DNA of 64,000 bases from Angelobacter sp036557225 (GCA_036557225.1 DATBHX010000053.1:1-64000), one strand, 5' to 3'; counted from the first letter of the stretch, positions 34,092 to 44,174 are shown. Notes: generated from the letters alone by a model not told the origin. Numbers and translations: made by a program.

Positions 34092-35528
34092 TTACTGTGT
34101 GGTAAATCCGACGCTGCCTGAGACGTGGTTATCAAAGCTATCGACCACGGTGAAGGTGGCAACGTGTTTCCCAGGCGCCAGGGTGATCGTGGCTTTCAGC
34201 TGGTCTTCAAGATTTTGCGCTACTTTCTTGCCGTCGATCCGAAGCTCCATGCGCTTGGCAATTCCGTTGCGGGCATTGCCCGAGCCGCGGAAGGTAACGC
34301 TTGAGCCGAGCACCTGTCCGTTGAGCGGAGTGCATATGTGTACGGCGAGAGAAACTTTTGGAAGTGAGCAGCCGGTTGCGGCATTGGTGTTCTTGAGAAC
34401 GTCAGCGCCTCCAGTATCGCCGAAAATGTCTGTCCACGACATCACTGCATCATGCCGCGAATCGCCATCAAGGTCGCGAATCAATGGTGACTGGAGTCCT
34501 TCCTGGCTCGCCGGAGCATTGTGGATGGAGCTGAAAGTTCCATTTCCGTTGCCAAGTACATAATCAGCCAACTGTCCGTGTACATCGTTACCAACGAGCA
34601 AGAGATCGTCGATAAAATTGCCGCTCAAGTCTCCACCGACGATCTGCTGATAAGGAATGCCGGTGCTGGCCTGGAGCACACGCTGGTTTCCTACGAGCAG
34701 CTGGCCGTTAGAAAGCCGCAAGGTGAAGAGGCTGGTGGAAAAATTGCCTCCGCCGATAAACACGGCCGTCATGGCTGCGAGGCTCTGAATACGGTTATTG
34801 AAAAAATCTCCGACCGCAATTGAAATCACGTTGGGCACGCTGGCCAGAATGGGACTGTGGAAGCCCCCATTCCCGCCGCCGCGATAGAGGGCAATGTCAT
34901 TTCCGGAAACCACAGCCAGATCCTGGTGGCCGTCAGCGTCGAAATCTCCGGCAACGACTTGTCCACCGCCCTGGTGCAACGTTGCTGACAGCTTGAATGT
35001 GCCGTTCCCCTGGCCGAGAAAGACTTTCGTAAAGCAAGGTCCGTTGGACGGACAGGCTGAGACCGCGATATCCGGGAGATGGTCGCCGTTGAAGTCGGCC
35101 AGCGTCATCGACTGCGGTATGGCGCCAACTTCGAGGTTTGTCCCTTGCTTGAAGGTCCCGTTGTTATTGCCGATAAGAATGGCGATGTGGGTGACGCCGT
35201 CGGTGGTGGGGATGATGGCCAGATCGGGCGTGCCGTGGCGGCTGAAATCGGCAGCTACTATGTGAAGGCTACCGCCGGCGAAAGCCTGTTTTATCGGGGC
35301 GGCGTATTTGGCGCCGCCGAGGCCGCGGTAATAAGAGATGCTGCTGGTATTGGTGGTGAGCAGATCAAGAATGCCGTCGCTATTGAAATCGGCAACGACG
35401 ATTGCGCCACTGCCGGTGTCGCCAGATGGAATCAATGTCTCGGTAAAGGTGAGTTGTGCAAGAGCTAGTGTGCTGCTGAGAAGCAAGAAGAGTGTAGAGA
35501 GTAGAAGGAAGCGAACGAAGCGGAGCAT
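34092..35528 (-). CDS. secreted FG-GAP/VCBS repeat protein
   Basis: 478 residues with a signal peptide (LLLSTLFLLLSSTLALAQ) and about seven repeats of the FG-GAP/VCBS type (VADFNSDGILDLLTTN, LADFNGDHLPDIAVS, AGDFDADGHQDLAVVSG, IRDLDGDSRHDAVMSW), whose Asp-rich loops suit calcium binding in a beta-propeller. The last 100 residues form an Ig-like domain (GSSVTFRGSGNARNGIAKRMELRIDG). Extracellular; possibly adhesion. Function unknown. Confidence 0.82.
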   Translation of the reverse strand: MLRFVRFLLLSTLFLLLSSTLALAQLTFTETLIPSGDTGSGAIVVADFNSDGILDLLTTNTSSISYYRGLGGAKYAAPIKQAFAGGSLHIVAADFSRHGTPDLAIIPTTDGVTHIAILIGNNNGTFKQGTNLEVGAIPQSMTLADFNGDHLPDIAVSACPSNGPCFTKVFLGQGNGTFKLSATLHQGGGQVVAGDFDADGHQDLAVVSGNDIALYRGGGNGGFHSPILASVPNVISIAVGDFFNNRIQSLAAMTAVFIGGGNFSTSLFTLRLSNGQLLVGNQRVLQASTGIPYQQIVGGDLSGNFIDDLLLVGNDVHGQLADYVLGNGNGTFSSIHNAPASQEGLQSPLIRDLDGDSRHDAVMSWTDIFGDTGGADVLKNTNAATGCSLPKVSLAVHICTPLNGQVLGSSVTFRGSGNARNGIAKRMELRIDGKKVAQNLEDQLKATITLAPGKHVATFTVVDSFDNHVSGSVGFTTQ

Positions 35529-35738
35529 AGTAGGGCCTCACATCGGGGGATTGGGGAACATGCGAGAGGAGATGCTGGATTGCGTGCTGCCGGTTGTCGC
35601 GGTCTAGGTATTGCTCGGGCAGGATTCATACGGATATTCACGTAGTGCTTCATTCTTCTGAGAGCGGATGGAATCTTGAGAGTGCGGAAAAGTTTTTCTC
35701 AGCCGCACTGCACTCTCTCATTGTGATAGTTCTTAAAT

Positions 35739-37112
35739 GTGGTCGACCTTAACCGGCTTACGGCTGATCCGCGCGTCACGGTTCGACGCGGCGGCGCTCC
35801 CGAACCCAGCAGCACGTGCGTGGTGTACTGGATGCAGCGGGCGCAACGGGCGCTTGATAATCCGGCGCTTGAAGTTGCTATAAAAGCCGCGAACCTGCTG
35901 CGCAAGCCCTGCGTCGTTTTTCTTGCGCCGGTTCCGTTCTATCCTCACGCGAACCTGCGGCACTATCGCTTTCTGAACCAGGGAATTCCGGACATCGTTG
36001 CGGGCCTGAAAAAGCGCAGCATCGGGTTTGTGCTGCGGCAATATCCAGAGCACCAGTTGTTAAATTTCTGTGACGAGGTTGGCGCAGCGCTGGTGGTAGG
36101 GGATGAGAATCCCATGCGCGAGCCGGAGCATTGGCGTCAGATTGTTGCAGGCAGAATTCGTGTGCCTTTCTGGACCGTGGATTCGGATGTGATTGTTCCT
36201 TCGAAGTTGCTGCTGAAGGAACAATACGGCGCCTATACGGCGCGGCCGGTAATTCGGAGACTGCTGCCCGAATATCTGAAGCCGGTCGGGAATACCCGGG
36301 CAAGAGTTGTCTGGAAAGCCCCGCGAGGACTGAAGTCGCTGCCACTGGATGCAGATATCACAACCGGCTGGGAGATGGATCGATCTGTGCAACCGGTTGC
36401 TGCCATCGGTGGAACGAAGGAGGCGTTAAAGAAGCTAAAGCACTTCATTCAAGTTGGTCTGACGAAATATCCGAATGATCGGAACAAGCCGGAGCTGGAC
36501 GCCACCAGCCATCTCTCGGCTTACCTGCATTTTGGCCACATCGGACCGCACACCGTTGCGCTGGCAATCGGGAAAGCCCGTGCGCCCAGAGCTGCAAAAG
36601 AAGCGTTTCTGGAGCAGCTGATCGTGCGGCGGGAGCTGGCGGTGAACTTTGTCCGCTTCAATCCTGACTATGACAACTTTGAGTCGGCTGCGGCGTGGGC
36701 GCACAAGAGTCTGGCCGAACACGCTGGCGATCCGCGAAAAATCTACAGCGAACGTCAGCTTGAAAACGCGCAGACGCACGATCCATTGTGGAACGCCGCC
36801 CAGAGGCAGATGGTGGCCACAGGATTCATGCATAACTACATGCGCATGTACTGGGCAAAGAAAATCCTTGAGTGGAGCAAAACCCCGGCACAGGCCTTCC
36901 GGACTGCGGTGTACTTGAATGACAAGTATGAGCTGGATGGACGCGATCCTAATGGTTATGCCGGGATCGCCTGGGCGATCGTGGGCAAGCATGACCGGCC
37001 GTGGTTTGAGCGGCCTGTGTTCGGGAAGGTTCGCTATATGTCATTCGCGAGCACGTCAAAGAAGTTTGACAGCAAGCGATACATCGCGCAGATGAATTCC
37101 CTGAAGGCCTGA
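35739..37112 (+). CDS. phr: class II CPD photolyase
   Basis: 457 residues, start GTG. The N-terminal region DPRVTVRRGGAPEPSSTCVVYWMQRAQRALDNPALE is diagnostic of class II photolyases. The FAD domain includes LDATSHLSAYLHFGHIGPHTVAL, FLEQLIVRRELAVNFVRFNPDYD, FMHNYMRMYWAKKILEWSKTP and NDKYELDGRDPNGYAGIAWAIVGKHDRPW. It repairs cyclobutane pyrimidine dimers with light. Upstream spacing is poor in ribosome-binding sequence. A perfect hairpin follows. Confidence 0.95.
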   Translation: MVDLNRLTADPRVTVRRGGAPEPSSTCVVYWMQRAQRALDNPALEVAIKAANLLRKPCVVFLAPVPFYPHANLRHYRFLNQGIPDIVAGLKKRSIGFVLRQYPEHQLLNFCDEVGAALVVGDENPMREPEHWRQIVAGRIRVPFWTVDSDVIVPSKLLLKEQYGAYTARPVIRRLLPEYLKPVGNTRARVVWKAPRGLKSLPLDADITTGWEMDRSVQPVAAIGGTKEALKKLKHFIQVGLTKYPNDRNKPELDATSHLSAYLHFGHIGPHTVALAIGKARAPRAAKEAFLEQLIVRRELAVNFVRFNPDYDNFESAAAWAHKSLAEHAGDPRKIYSERQLENAQTHDPLWNAAQRQMVATGFMHNYMRMYWAKKILEWSKTPAQAFRTAVYLNDKYELDGRDPNGYAGIAWAIVGKHDRPWFERPVFGKVRYMSFASTSKKFDSKRYIAQMNSLKA

Positions 37113-37119
37113 TACAAGA

Positions 37120-37146
37120 CTCCGGCGGAAGCAGGTTCCGCCGGAG
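37120..37146. terminator. perfect hairpin between convergent genes
   Basis: Eleven-bp stem CTCCGGCGGAA/TTCCGCCGGAG with loop GCAGG. There is no T tract on either side, so it may terminate weakly or protect mRNA ends. Confidence 0.55.
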
Positions 37147-37166
37147 CGAAAATGGACACCCCGATG

Positions 37167-37562
37167 TTAGTTGCACTGCTGCTTGAAGGCAGGAAGCGGT
37201 GTTTTGCGGGAAGAAGTTTCCCCGCCCTGGAGTTCGAGGCCTCCCGCCGGTTTGGCACAGCAACTGATGAAGTGCGAGCAGCTGCCCAGGCCGCCGCCGC
37301 AGTCTGAATCGTTGGCGCACTTGGCCGTTCCGCAGCTACATCTGCATGTCTTCTGGAAGCTCGCACCTGGCGGCTGCAGAGAAGAGGCGAGTACAAAGGC
37401 GCGCTTCAGGGTGAGATCAGGAGTCATGTAAGTGTGTATGGCGCCTACGGAGTTGTCAGAAGTCTGGTCGGTTGGAGTGGCGGCCGATGCTATAGCGACG
37501 GTCGTCAGAAGAATGGTGGCGAAAAGGAACATCTTCACAATCGAGCGTGAAAACATACGCAT
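37167..37562 (-). CDS. small exported Cys-rich protein
   Basis: 131 residues: signal peptide (MFLFATILLTTVAIASA, cleavage near 28), then a domain with nine or so Cys (CRCSCGTAKCANDSDCGGG, CSHFISCC) and a Gln/Pro tail. The spacing suggests a disulfide-knotted extracellular peptide or metal-binding domain. No family recognised. Confidence 0.65.
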   Translation of the reverse strand: MRMFSRSIVKMFLFATILLTTVAIASAATPTDQTSDNSVGAIHTYMTPDLTLKRAFVLASSLQPPGASFQKTCRCSCGTAKCANDSDCGGGLGSCSHFISCCAKPAGGLELQGGETSSRKTPLPAFKQQCN

Positions 37563-37753
37563 CTCCCTTCGGGAACCGCGTTCGGCTCGACAAGGCAGCC
37601 GAAGACCGGCTCCTCTGCTCGGATTCTAGCAATCGGACGAGACGGGAGGCAGATATTTTGTTGCGCGGTCCAAAGAAGCCGTTCCGATTTGGGAAAAACA
37701 GGGAAGGCCCGTCAGAGTCTTGCGGTAGGAAGATCGAATGGTACGGACCAACG

Positions 37754-38110
37754 TCAGCTTCGGGAAAACCTGTTGATTATTCGAATTGCGCCACGAATAT
37801 GGCGATTAAAAGTCCCCAACTCCTCTGCTGGAATCCAATACTCAAGGTGCTCTCTGCTTCCGGCCTGCCTGATTTCAAAACGGCCCAGGTAGTCGGTATC
37901 AACATCAAACTCGGTTACGTAGCCGACATAGCTAGAGCGTTCGTCGCGGGTGTTCCAGTCGCGCGCAATTTGCTCGGCGTAGGCGCGGCTTAAAACCGGG
38001 TAAAAGATCGGCTGCTCCGGCAATCGAGGAGGAAACGCTTTGTAGCCGCTGGCCGCAATCAGATCCAACTCTGCCTGACCCACAGGACGATAGAGAGTGA
38101 CAGTTGGCAT
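37754..38110 (-). CDS. small conserved protein of unknown function
   Basis: 118 residues, soluble. MPTVTLYRPVGQAELDLIAAS, GYKAFPPRLPEQPIFYPVL and YAEQIARDWNTRDE look like a widespread family sometimes labelled ADP-ribosylation/crystallin J1-like; that label is from memory and is weak. No operon partner. Confidence 0.7.
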   Translation of the reverse strand: MPTVTLYRPVGQAELDLIAASGYKAFPPRLPEQPIFYPVLSRAYAEQIARDWNTRDERSSYVGYVTEFDVDTDYLGRFEIRQAGSREHLEYWIPAEELGTFNRHIRGAIRIINRFSRS

Positions 38111-38210
38111 GGTTCAAACAGGCATTCCAATTCTTACAGATTCCAAGTTCGCCACTCAAGCCAGCTCTGCTGCGCTTCGCTCCGGCCCCGGCGCCGTTCG
38201 GTACAAAGAT

Positions 38211-38238
38211 TTGCGCCGTGCGTAATAGCTGCTAAAAT
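38211..38238 (+). promoter_or_regulatory. candidate promoter of the ferredoxin gene
   Basis: TTGCGC, 16-nt spacer, TAAAAT, 48 nt before the ATG. Close to a sigma-70 pattern; not proven. Confidence 0.45.
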
Positions 38239-38286
38239 CTAGAGTTGACCCAACCAGCTTAATCATTCATGGAGAATTAAACGGTT

Positions 38287-38547
38287 ATGGCATATGTGAT
38301 TGCAGAGCCTTGCATCGGGACCAAAGACGCAGCCTGTGTGGATGCATGCCCGGTGGACTGCATACATCCCAAGAAGGACGAGCCGCAGTTTGAAGGCACT
38401 GACATGCTGTTCATCGATCCGGTAGAGTGTATTGATTGCGGCGCCTGCGTGCCGGTCTGCCCGGTCTCAGCGATCTTCGCTCTGGACGATCTGCCGGAGA
38501 AATGGAAAGCCTACGCGGAAAAGAACGCCAAGTATTTTGGCCGTTGA
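38287..38547 (+). CDS. ferredoxin, two-cluster (7Fe/8Fe) type
   Basis: 86 residues. Cluster I ligands in CIGTKDAACVDACPVDC (wider spacing in place of the canonical CxxC start) and cluster II in CIDCGACVPVCP. The C-terminal LPEKWKAYAEKNAKYF matches FdxA-like ferredoxins. Cytosolic electron carrier. The altered first motif fits a 3Fe-4S or atypical cluster. Monocistronic, with terminator. Confidence 0.92.
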   Translation: MAYVIAEPCIGTKDAACVDACPVDCIHPKKDEPQFEGTDMLFIDPVECIDCGACVPVCPVSAIFALDDLPEKWKAYAEKNAKYFGR

Positions 38548-38567
38548 TGGCCATACAGAGTTTCTGA

Positions 38568-38599
38568 ACGCGCAGCCGGTATGGCTGCGCGTTTTTGTT
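38568..38599 (+). terminator. rho-independent terminator after ferredoxin
   Basis: Ten-bp perfect stem ACGCGCAGCC/GGCTGCGCGT, loop GGTAT, then TTTTGTTT. Confidence 0.93.
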
Positions 38600-38721
38600 T
38601 GCGAGAAAAATGAGAGGCGAGGCCGGCTTGCGCGCCGAGCCCGCTCTAGCGGGAGCCGAAATGTGCTCAGCGCAAGAACCAAGGTTGAGCGGTTTGGAGC
38701 GGAGCGACAGAAAGCAAAGAT

Positions 38722-39456
38722 ATGCCGAAGCAGTCTGAAGCCCTGATTCTGCGCACCTACCCGTTTCATGAAGCGGACCTGCTGGTTACGTTCTTTACGC
38801 GGGCGGAAGGGAAGGTCAGGGGCGTAGCCAAGGCGGCGAAGAGATCCAAGCGGCGTTTTGGTGGAGCGCTGGAGCCACTTACCTACGTAACGGCGCATTG
38901 GGAGGAAAAAGAAAAACAGGAGCTGGTGCGCCTGGATTCCTGCGACATTATCGCTTCGCCGCTGGCCACAGAAGTGACTTACCCACGCGTTGTGGCGCTG
39001 AGCTACGTAGCCGAGGTGATCGATCAGCTGCTGCCTGATCGCGAACCGAGCGATGACATCTTCCGGCTGACCCTGACCGTGGTGAAGCATTTACAGGCCG
39101 CTTCCATCTGGATGCCACTGACCTACTTCGATCTGTGGATCGTACGGCTGATCGGCCTGCTACCCGATCTGAATGCGTGCGTCATGTGCGGCGCAGTGCT
39201 CAATGGCAGCCGCGCTTTCTTTCATCCGCTGGCGGATGGCTTGCTCTGCGCGGATGACAAGCGCCTGGCCAGCACGGAAATTTCCGCCGACTCACGCGCT
39301 CTGGCAGCCGAGATGTTTCGTGCCTCCCTTGACCGGCTGAAAGGCGATCCCTGGCCGCGCACGCGCGGCGCCGATCTACGGCGTTTCCTGGCCCAGCGCA
39401 TCGAGCGGCATATAGAGAAGAAGCTGGTGACGGCGGCGATGCTGGAACGGATTTAG
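38722..39456 (+). CDS. recO: DNA repair protein RecO
   Basis: 244 residues. N-terminal OB fold (SEALILRTYPFHEADLLVTFFTRAEGKVRGVAKAAKRSKRRFGGAL), then a helical domain with one CVMCG in place of the usual four-Cys zinc site. It loads RecA with RecR in gap repair. Its length is typical. Confidence 0.92.
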   Translation: MPKQSEALILRTYPFHEADLLVTFFTRAEGKVRGVAKAAKRSKRRFGGALEPLTYVTAHWEEKEKQELVRLDSCDIIASPLATEVTYPRVVALSYVAEVIDQLLPDREPSDDIFRLTLTVVKHLQAASIWMPLTYFDLWIVRLIGLLPDLNACVMCGAVLNGSRAFFHPLADGLLCADDKRLASTEISADSRALAAEMFRASLDRLKGDPWPRTRGADLRRFLAQRIERHIEKKLVTAAMLERI

Positions 39457-39606
39457 GTTTCTGAAATCCCGAACCCGCGTAGCGGGTGAGGGAACCCTAT
39501 AGCAACGAGAATCATGAGGTTTTATTGTTCTGTTTATTCAGATGCTGCAACAGTTTCTAGGATGATATGGATCCCTCTCCGCTTCGCGGGATCGGGATTT
39601 CAGAAA

Positions 39607-39999
39607 ATGACGAATATTTACTGCTGTTCCGAAACCGGCCGTACTTTCGCGACCGCGAAGGAAGCTCGCGCCAGCGAAGCCCGCTTTCGCGAAATTCAGG
39701 CGCTATGTGAAGCAGGACAAGTGCCTGAGCTGCGTAAGGGCGACGTAATCTACATCGACACCGAGCTGTATCTCGGCCATGGCCGCGACGATTTTCGCGG
39801 CGGACTGGCCGAGGTAATGGAGTTCCTTGAGCAAACGAGCGCAGGCAGGCCGACGCCGTTTGTGCGTGTCGTTCAGCAGCCTGACACTCTGCACAATTGG
39901 AGGCTGCTTGCGGCAGAGCAGAAGAAGTTACGCCAGGAGCATGGCACAAAGTGGGCACATCCCGATCCGGATGACCGGCCGGAATTCAATGAGGGGTAG
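39607..39999 (+). CDS. small conserved protein of unknown function
   Basis: 130 residues from ATG 39607 (MTNIYCCSETGRTFATAKEA). Contains GDVIYIDTELYLGHGRDDFRGGLAEV and GRPTPFVRVVQQPDTLHNW. No domain recognised. The stretch before it (39514-39606) carries a CCGCTTCGCGGGATC-type repeat and is unlikely to be coding. ACCCGC/GCGGGT hairpin at 39473-39487 may end recO transcription. Confidence 0.6.
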   Translation: MTNIYCCSETGRTFATAKEARASEARFREIQALCEAGQVPELRKGDVIYIDTELYLGHGRDDFRGGLAEVMEFLEQTSAGRPTPFVRVVQQPDTLHNWRLLAAEQKKLRQEHGTKWAHPDPDDRPEFNEG

Positions 40000-40214
40000 G
40001 GATCGCCGGAATCGCACGGGATCGCCGTAATCAAATCAACGAAATAGCCAAGAGAATGAACCAGCATCTACTGAGAACTGCGGATCGCCAAACTCAAGTT
40101 GGATGGTTGCTGCTCCGCTTCCCTGTTGCGTTTCAAAGGTTTTGATTTTCAGCTTGCGGCGATTCCGGCGATCGATGAATGCTTCTTCTGATAAATTAAT
40201 AGTCTTACCAACCC

Positions 40215-41267
40215 ATGCCGATCGCTCCCACATATCAAGAAATCATTCTCAGCCTGCAGCGGTTCTGGGCGGAGCGTGGATGCGTGCTGCAGCAGCCGTA
40301 TGACATTGAGGTCGGCGCGGGAACCATGTCGCCGGAGACGTTTTTGCGCGCGCTGGGACCGAAGCCCTACAAGGTCGCTTATGTGCAGCCGTCGCGACGG
40401 CCGGCGGATGGTCGCTACGGCGACAATCCCAATCGTCTTTATAAGCACATGCAGATGCAGGTGATCCTTAAACCTCCACCTGAGGATGTGCAGGAGCTTT
40501 ATCTGCAGTCGCTGGAGGCGCTGGGCATTGACCTGCGCAAGCACGACATCAAGTTTGAAGAGGACAACTGGGAGTCGCCCACGCTGGGAGCCTGGGGTGT
40601 AGGTTGGCAGGTGATGCTTGACGGCCTGGAGATCACGCAGTTTACCTACTTCCAGCAGTGCGGAGGGATCGATCTTGATCCTATCAGCGCCGAGCTGACC
40701 TATGGGCTGGAGCGCATTGCCGCGTTTCTCCAGGATGTGGACAGCATTTATGACATTGTGTGGGCGCGCGACCCGATGAGCGGTAACGAGGTGAAGTATC
40801 GCGACGTGCGCTACCAGGATGAGCTGCAGCTCTCGGTTTACAACTTTGAGAAGGCAGATGTTGAAAAAGCCTGGAAGCATCTGGAGATGTACGAAGCCGA
40901 GAGCCAGGCTCTTCTTGATGAGTTTTGGGACTTGAAGAAGCTAAAGGATCCATTGACTCCAAAGGAAAGGGAATTAGAGGAAGCTGATCCCTACCAGCAA
41001 ATAACATCTTATGCAATCGCAAGGAACGCCGAGATCCAGCGCTTTCCATTGCTTGGCGCCTACGAACTCTGTCTGAAGTGCTCGCATCTTTTCAATCTCC
41101 TGGATGCGCGGGGTGCAATCTCAGTGACGGAGCGGGTGGGCGTAATTGCGCGCATACGGCAGCTGGCGGTTGGTCTGGCGAAAGCTTACGTTGCGCAGCA
41201 GAATGCTGCTGCGGCTGAGCCTTCAAAACAAACTGCGGGCAAACGGCAGAAGGGAGGAGCGGCCTGA
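40215..41267 (+). CDS. glyQ: glycyl-tRNA synthetase alpha subunit
   Basis: 350 residues. YQEIILSLQRFWAERGCVLQQPYDIEVGAGTMSPETFLRALGP, then PYKVAYVQPSRRPADGRYG and FTYFQQCGGIDLDPISAELTYGLER are canonical class II catalytic motifs. The alpha2beta2 enzyme charges tRNA-Gly. The C-terminal 40 residues (AAAAEPSKQTAGKRQKGGAA) are an extension. No T-box or glycine riboswitch seen upstream. Overlaps glyS by one base (TGATG). Confidence 0.97.
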   Translation: MPIAPTYQEIILSLQRFWAERGCVLQQPYDIEVGAGTMSPETFLRALGPKPYKVAYVQPSRRPADGRYGDNPNRLYKHMQMQVILKPPPEDVQELYLQSLEALGIDLRKHDIKFEEDNWESPTLGAWGVGWQVMLDGLEITQFTYFQQCGGIDLDPISAELTYGLERIAAFLQDVDSIYDIVWARDPMSGNEVKYRDVRYQDELQLSVYNFEKADVEKAWKHLEMYEAESQALLDEFWDLKKLKDPLTPKERELEEADPYQQITSYAIARNAEIQRFPLLGAYELCLKCSHLFNLLDARGAISVTERVGVIARIRQLAVGLAKAYVAQQNAAAAEPSKQTAGKRQKGGAA

Positions 41268-43429
41268 TGCCCGACTTTCTGCTGGAGATCGGTATTGAAG
41301 AAATTCCCGCGCGCATGATTGATGATGCGCGAAGTGAACTGGTAAGGCGGATGGCTGCGCTGCTGACGCGCGAATCGCTGATGAAGCCAACTGAGGGCAA
41401 GCCGGCGGCCGACGAGAGCAGCTGGACAGCGTTTGCATCGTATTCAACGCCGCGACGGCTGGCATTTCGAGTCTTGGACATTCCAACGCATCAGCCGGAT
41501 GTGACTGAGCAGGTGCTTGGGCCGTCAGTCAAAGTCGCATTCAAAGATGGCAAGCCCACGCCCGCGGCTGAGGCCTTCGCCAAAAAAGTTGGGATCGATG
41601 TGGCGAAGCTGGAGAAAATTACCAATCCCAAAGGGGAATATCTGGCAGCGACGGTCACGCGTAAAGGCCGGCAGGCAGCAGAGATCCTGGCGGAAGCCGT
41701 GCCCAAAGAAATTGCCGGCATCTACTGGGCCAAGAACATGTACTGGCGTCCGGGGAAGCCGGAGCGTTTTGTGCGCCCGGTACGCTGGCTGGTGGCGATG
41801 TTCGGAGATCAGGTGGTTCCCATGGAGTTCGGCGGGGCCAAGGCGGGCGCGATGACATTTGGACATCGAATCCTGAGCCCCCAGGCGCCGCAAATTCCGC
41901 AGCCGAAAGAGTACGAAGCAACACTTGCGGCGGCGCATGTGGTTGTCGATTCGCGGGAACGCGAATTCAAAATCCGTAAAGCCCTGGATGCGGCCACAAG
42001 AACCGTTCCCGGCGCACGCTGGCGTGAAGATGCCGAGCTGCTGAAGACCGTGGTGAACCTGACGGAGTGGCCGTCAGCGATTCTGGGAAGCTTTGATCCG
42101 CAATTCCTCTCCCTGCCGGAAGAGGTGCTGGTCACGGTGATGCGCGATCATCAGAAGTATTTTGCCGTGGAAGATGCGAACGGCAAGCTGGCGCCGCACT
42201 TTCTGGCGGTGTTGAACACCAGCGGTGATCCCGACGGGCTGATACGCCATGGCAACGAGCGCGTGTTGCGAGCCAGGTTTAACGATGCAAGATTTTTCTG
42301 GGATACGGACCAGAAGACGCCGCTGGTGAATCGGCGCGAGATGCTAAAGTCGGTGACGTTTCAGAAGGACCTGGGAAGCTATTTTGAAAAATCTGAACGG
42401 ACATATTCACTATCTTCCCGAATCGTCGGTTGGGTAACTGGCGGTGGTGTGCCTCTTAATCAGCCTGCCAGTTTAGATGCAGCACGCTTGGCCAAGACAG
42501 ATCTCACCGCCGAGTTAGTGAAAGAATTCACGGAGCTGCAGGGCATTGTCGGGGGGCTCTACGCCAAAGAGCAAGGGTTTTCGCAAGCGGTAGCTGATGC
42601 GATTTATGACCATTACAAACCCGAGTCGATGGAAGACGATGCTCCACGGACGCTTGAAGGTGCTGTGCTTTCCATTGCCGATAAAGCTGACTCTATCTCA
42701 GGCATGTTCGCTTTAGGATTGATTCCATCAGGCTCCAAAGATCCGTTTGCGTTGCGCCGGCAAGCTAACGGAATTATCAAGACGATTGCGAGCCACAAGC
42801 TGCCGCTGTATTTGGTTGACTTGATGCGCTCAGCTCGGGCTGAATATAGCCGTAGCGATGCAGAGAAGAAGTTTACGTTGAACAACGATGCCTACGTGGA
42901 GGCCATCCGCAATTTCTTCCGCGAACGCCTTGAGTTCTACCTGCGCGATGTGCTTGGCCTGGCCTATGACGTAGTCAATGCCACGCTCGCAGCCGGCGCG
43001 GACGACGTGGTTGATGCCGTGGCGCGGGCAAATGCTGTTGCCAAGGTGCGACCGTCGGCGGATTTTGAATCGATCTCTGTCGCGTTCAAGCGTATGAAGA
43101 ACATTCTTCGCCAGGCGGCAGAGACAAAGAAAAAAGTTGCTGAGCCTTTCAACGCTGCTTCGCTTACAGACCAGGAAGAAAAGGCGCTCGCGGCCGCAGT
43201 TCCGAAGGTCGCTGCGAAGGTAAAAGAGCTAAGTGCCTCGCGCCAGTACGAACCGGCATTGCTCGAGATTTCCCATCTGCGTCCAGCGGTGGACGCTTTC
43301 TTCGACAAGGTGATGGTGATGGTCGAAGACGAGAATCTCCGCGCGCAGCGGCTGGGACTGCTGCAGACGCTGGTCAATGAGTTTTCCAGCATCGCTGATT
43401 TCTCTGAGATCGTGACGGAGAAAAAGTAG
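41267..43429 (+). CDS. glyS: glycyl-tRNA synthetase beta subunit
   Basis: 720 residues: DFLLEIGIEEIPARMIDDA at the N-terminus, WAKNMYWRPGKPERFVRPVRWLVA, TVMRDHQKYFAVED, a HD-like region (IYDHYKPESMEDDAP, LSIADKADSISGMFALGLIPSGSKDPFALRR) and a C-terminal anticodon-binding DALR-like domain. Translationally coupled to glyQ. Confidence 0.97.
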   Translation: MPDFLLEIGIEEIPARMIDDARSELVRRMAALLTRESLMKPTEGKPAADESSWTAFASYSTPRRLAFRVLDIPTHQPDVTEQVLGPSVKVAFKDGKPTPAAEAFAKKVGIDVAKLEKITNPKGEYLAATVTRKGRQAAEILAEAVPKEIAGIYWAKNMYWRPGKPERFVRPVRWLVAMFGDQVVPMEFGGAKAGAMTFGHRILSPQAPQIPQPKEYEATLAAAHVVVDSREREFKIRKALDAATRTVPGARWREDAELLKTVVNLTEWPSAILGSFDPQFLSLPEEVLVTVMRDHQKYFAVEDANGKLAPHFLAVLNTSGDPDGLIRHGNERVLRARFNDARFFWDTDQKTPLVNRREMLKSVTFQKDLGSYFEKSERTYSLSSRIVGWVTGGGVPLNQPASLDAARLAKTDLTAELVKEFTELQGIVGGLYAKEQGFSQAVADAIYDHYKPESMEDDAPRTLEGAVLSIADKADSISGMFALGLIPSGSKDPFALRRQANGIIKTIASHKLPLYLVDLMRSARAEYSRSDAEKKFTLNNDAYVEAIRNFFRERLEFYLRDVLGLAYDVVNATLAAGADDVVDAVARANAVAKVRPSADFESISVAFKRMKNILRQAAETKKKVAEPFNAASLTDQEEKALAAAVPKVAAKVKELSASRQYEPALLEISHLRPAVDAFFDKVMVMVEDENLRAQRLGLLQTLVNEFSSIADFSEIVTEKK

Positions 43430-43444
43430 CCAGTTTGAAAGCAT

Positions 43445-43948
43445 ATGCAGCACCTTCTCGACAGCGTCCGTTCGGCAATTCAGGCACGAAATTGGTATGC
43501 GGCGCTCGGTGTGGCCCTCGCCCTTCCTGACATTTGCGGACAGCTTGAAAACCCTGCGCAGAAATCGAAGGTACGGTACATTGACTGGTTTAACGCTTAC
43601 CTCGCTCCGCATTACACCCGAAAGGTTGCGGGACGAGAACACCAGTTTTTGAGTGGAGAGGATTGCTACGCCCTCCGCTGCGTATATTTACATCGAGGAG
43701 AGTTTGATATCTCCGGGCAGCCGGTAAGGAAAGTTCTGGAGTCCATCGGTTTTGTGGCTCCCCAAAAGGGTCTTTTTTTTCATCTAAATCAGGCTGATCA
43801 AAGGCTGCAACTCCAAGTCGATACGTTTTGCGAGGAACTCTGCGTAGCGACAGAGGTTTGGCTGAATAGCATGAGAAACTCCGCTGATATCCAGGCAAGG
43901 ATTTGTCAGCTGCCCCAAATCGTGACCGGCACCAATGTTCGTATTTAA
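43445..43948 (+). CDS. conserved protein of unknown function
   Basis: 167 residues, 15 bp after glyS, so probably cotranscribed. Seen: NWYAALGVALALPDICGQLE, YIDWFNAYL, FLSGEDCYALRCVYLHRGEFDI. It resembles a scattered family of uncharacterised bacterial proteins often found alone; codon use is more AT-rich than the synthetase genes, which hints at acquisition. No membrane or signal segments. Confidence 0.72.
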   Translation: MQHLLDSVRSAIQARNWYAALGVALALPDICGQLENPAQKSKVRYIDWFNAYLAPHYTRKVAGREHQFLSGEDCYALRCVYLHRGEFDISGQPVRKVLESIGFVAPQKGLFFHLNQADQRLQLQVDTFCEELCVATEVWLNSMRNSADIQARICQLPQIVTGTNVRI

Positions 43949-44174
43949 GGCGCTCCGCTTCGCTGCGCGCCGGCCTACGGCGTGTGGAATCGATTTCTTC
44001 TCTTCTTTTCCCGGCACTTATTCCTCAGCGCCAAAGGCGCCTCGGAAACGTGCCGGGCTATTCTCAGGCGTCCCGCGTTGCGGGACTCGAATCTGGGAAT
44101 GGCGAGAGAACGGTGAGAATACCTGTTTCGTGAGAACTCCCTGAAGCTGCATGGGATGAATTGCGCATTCTCGG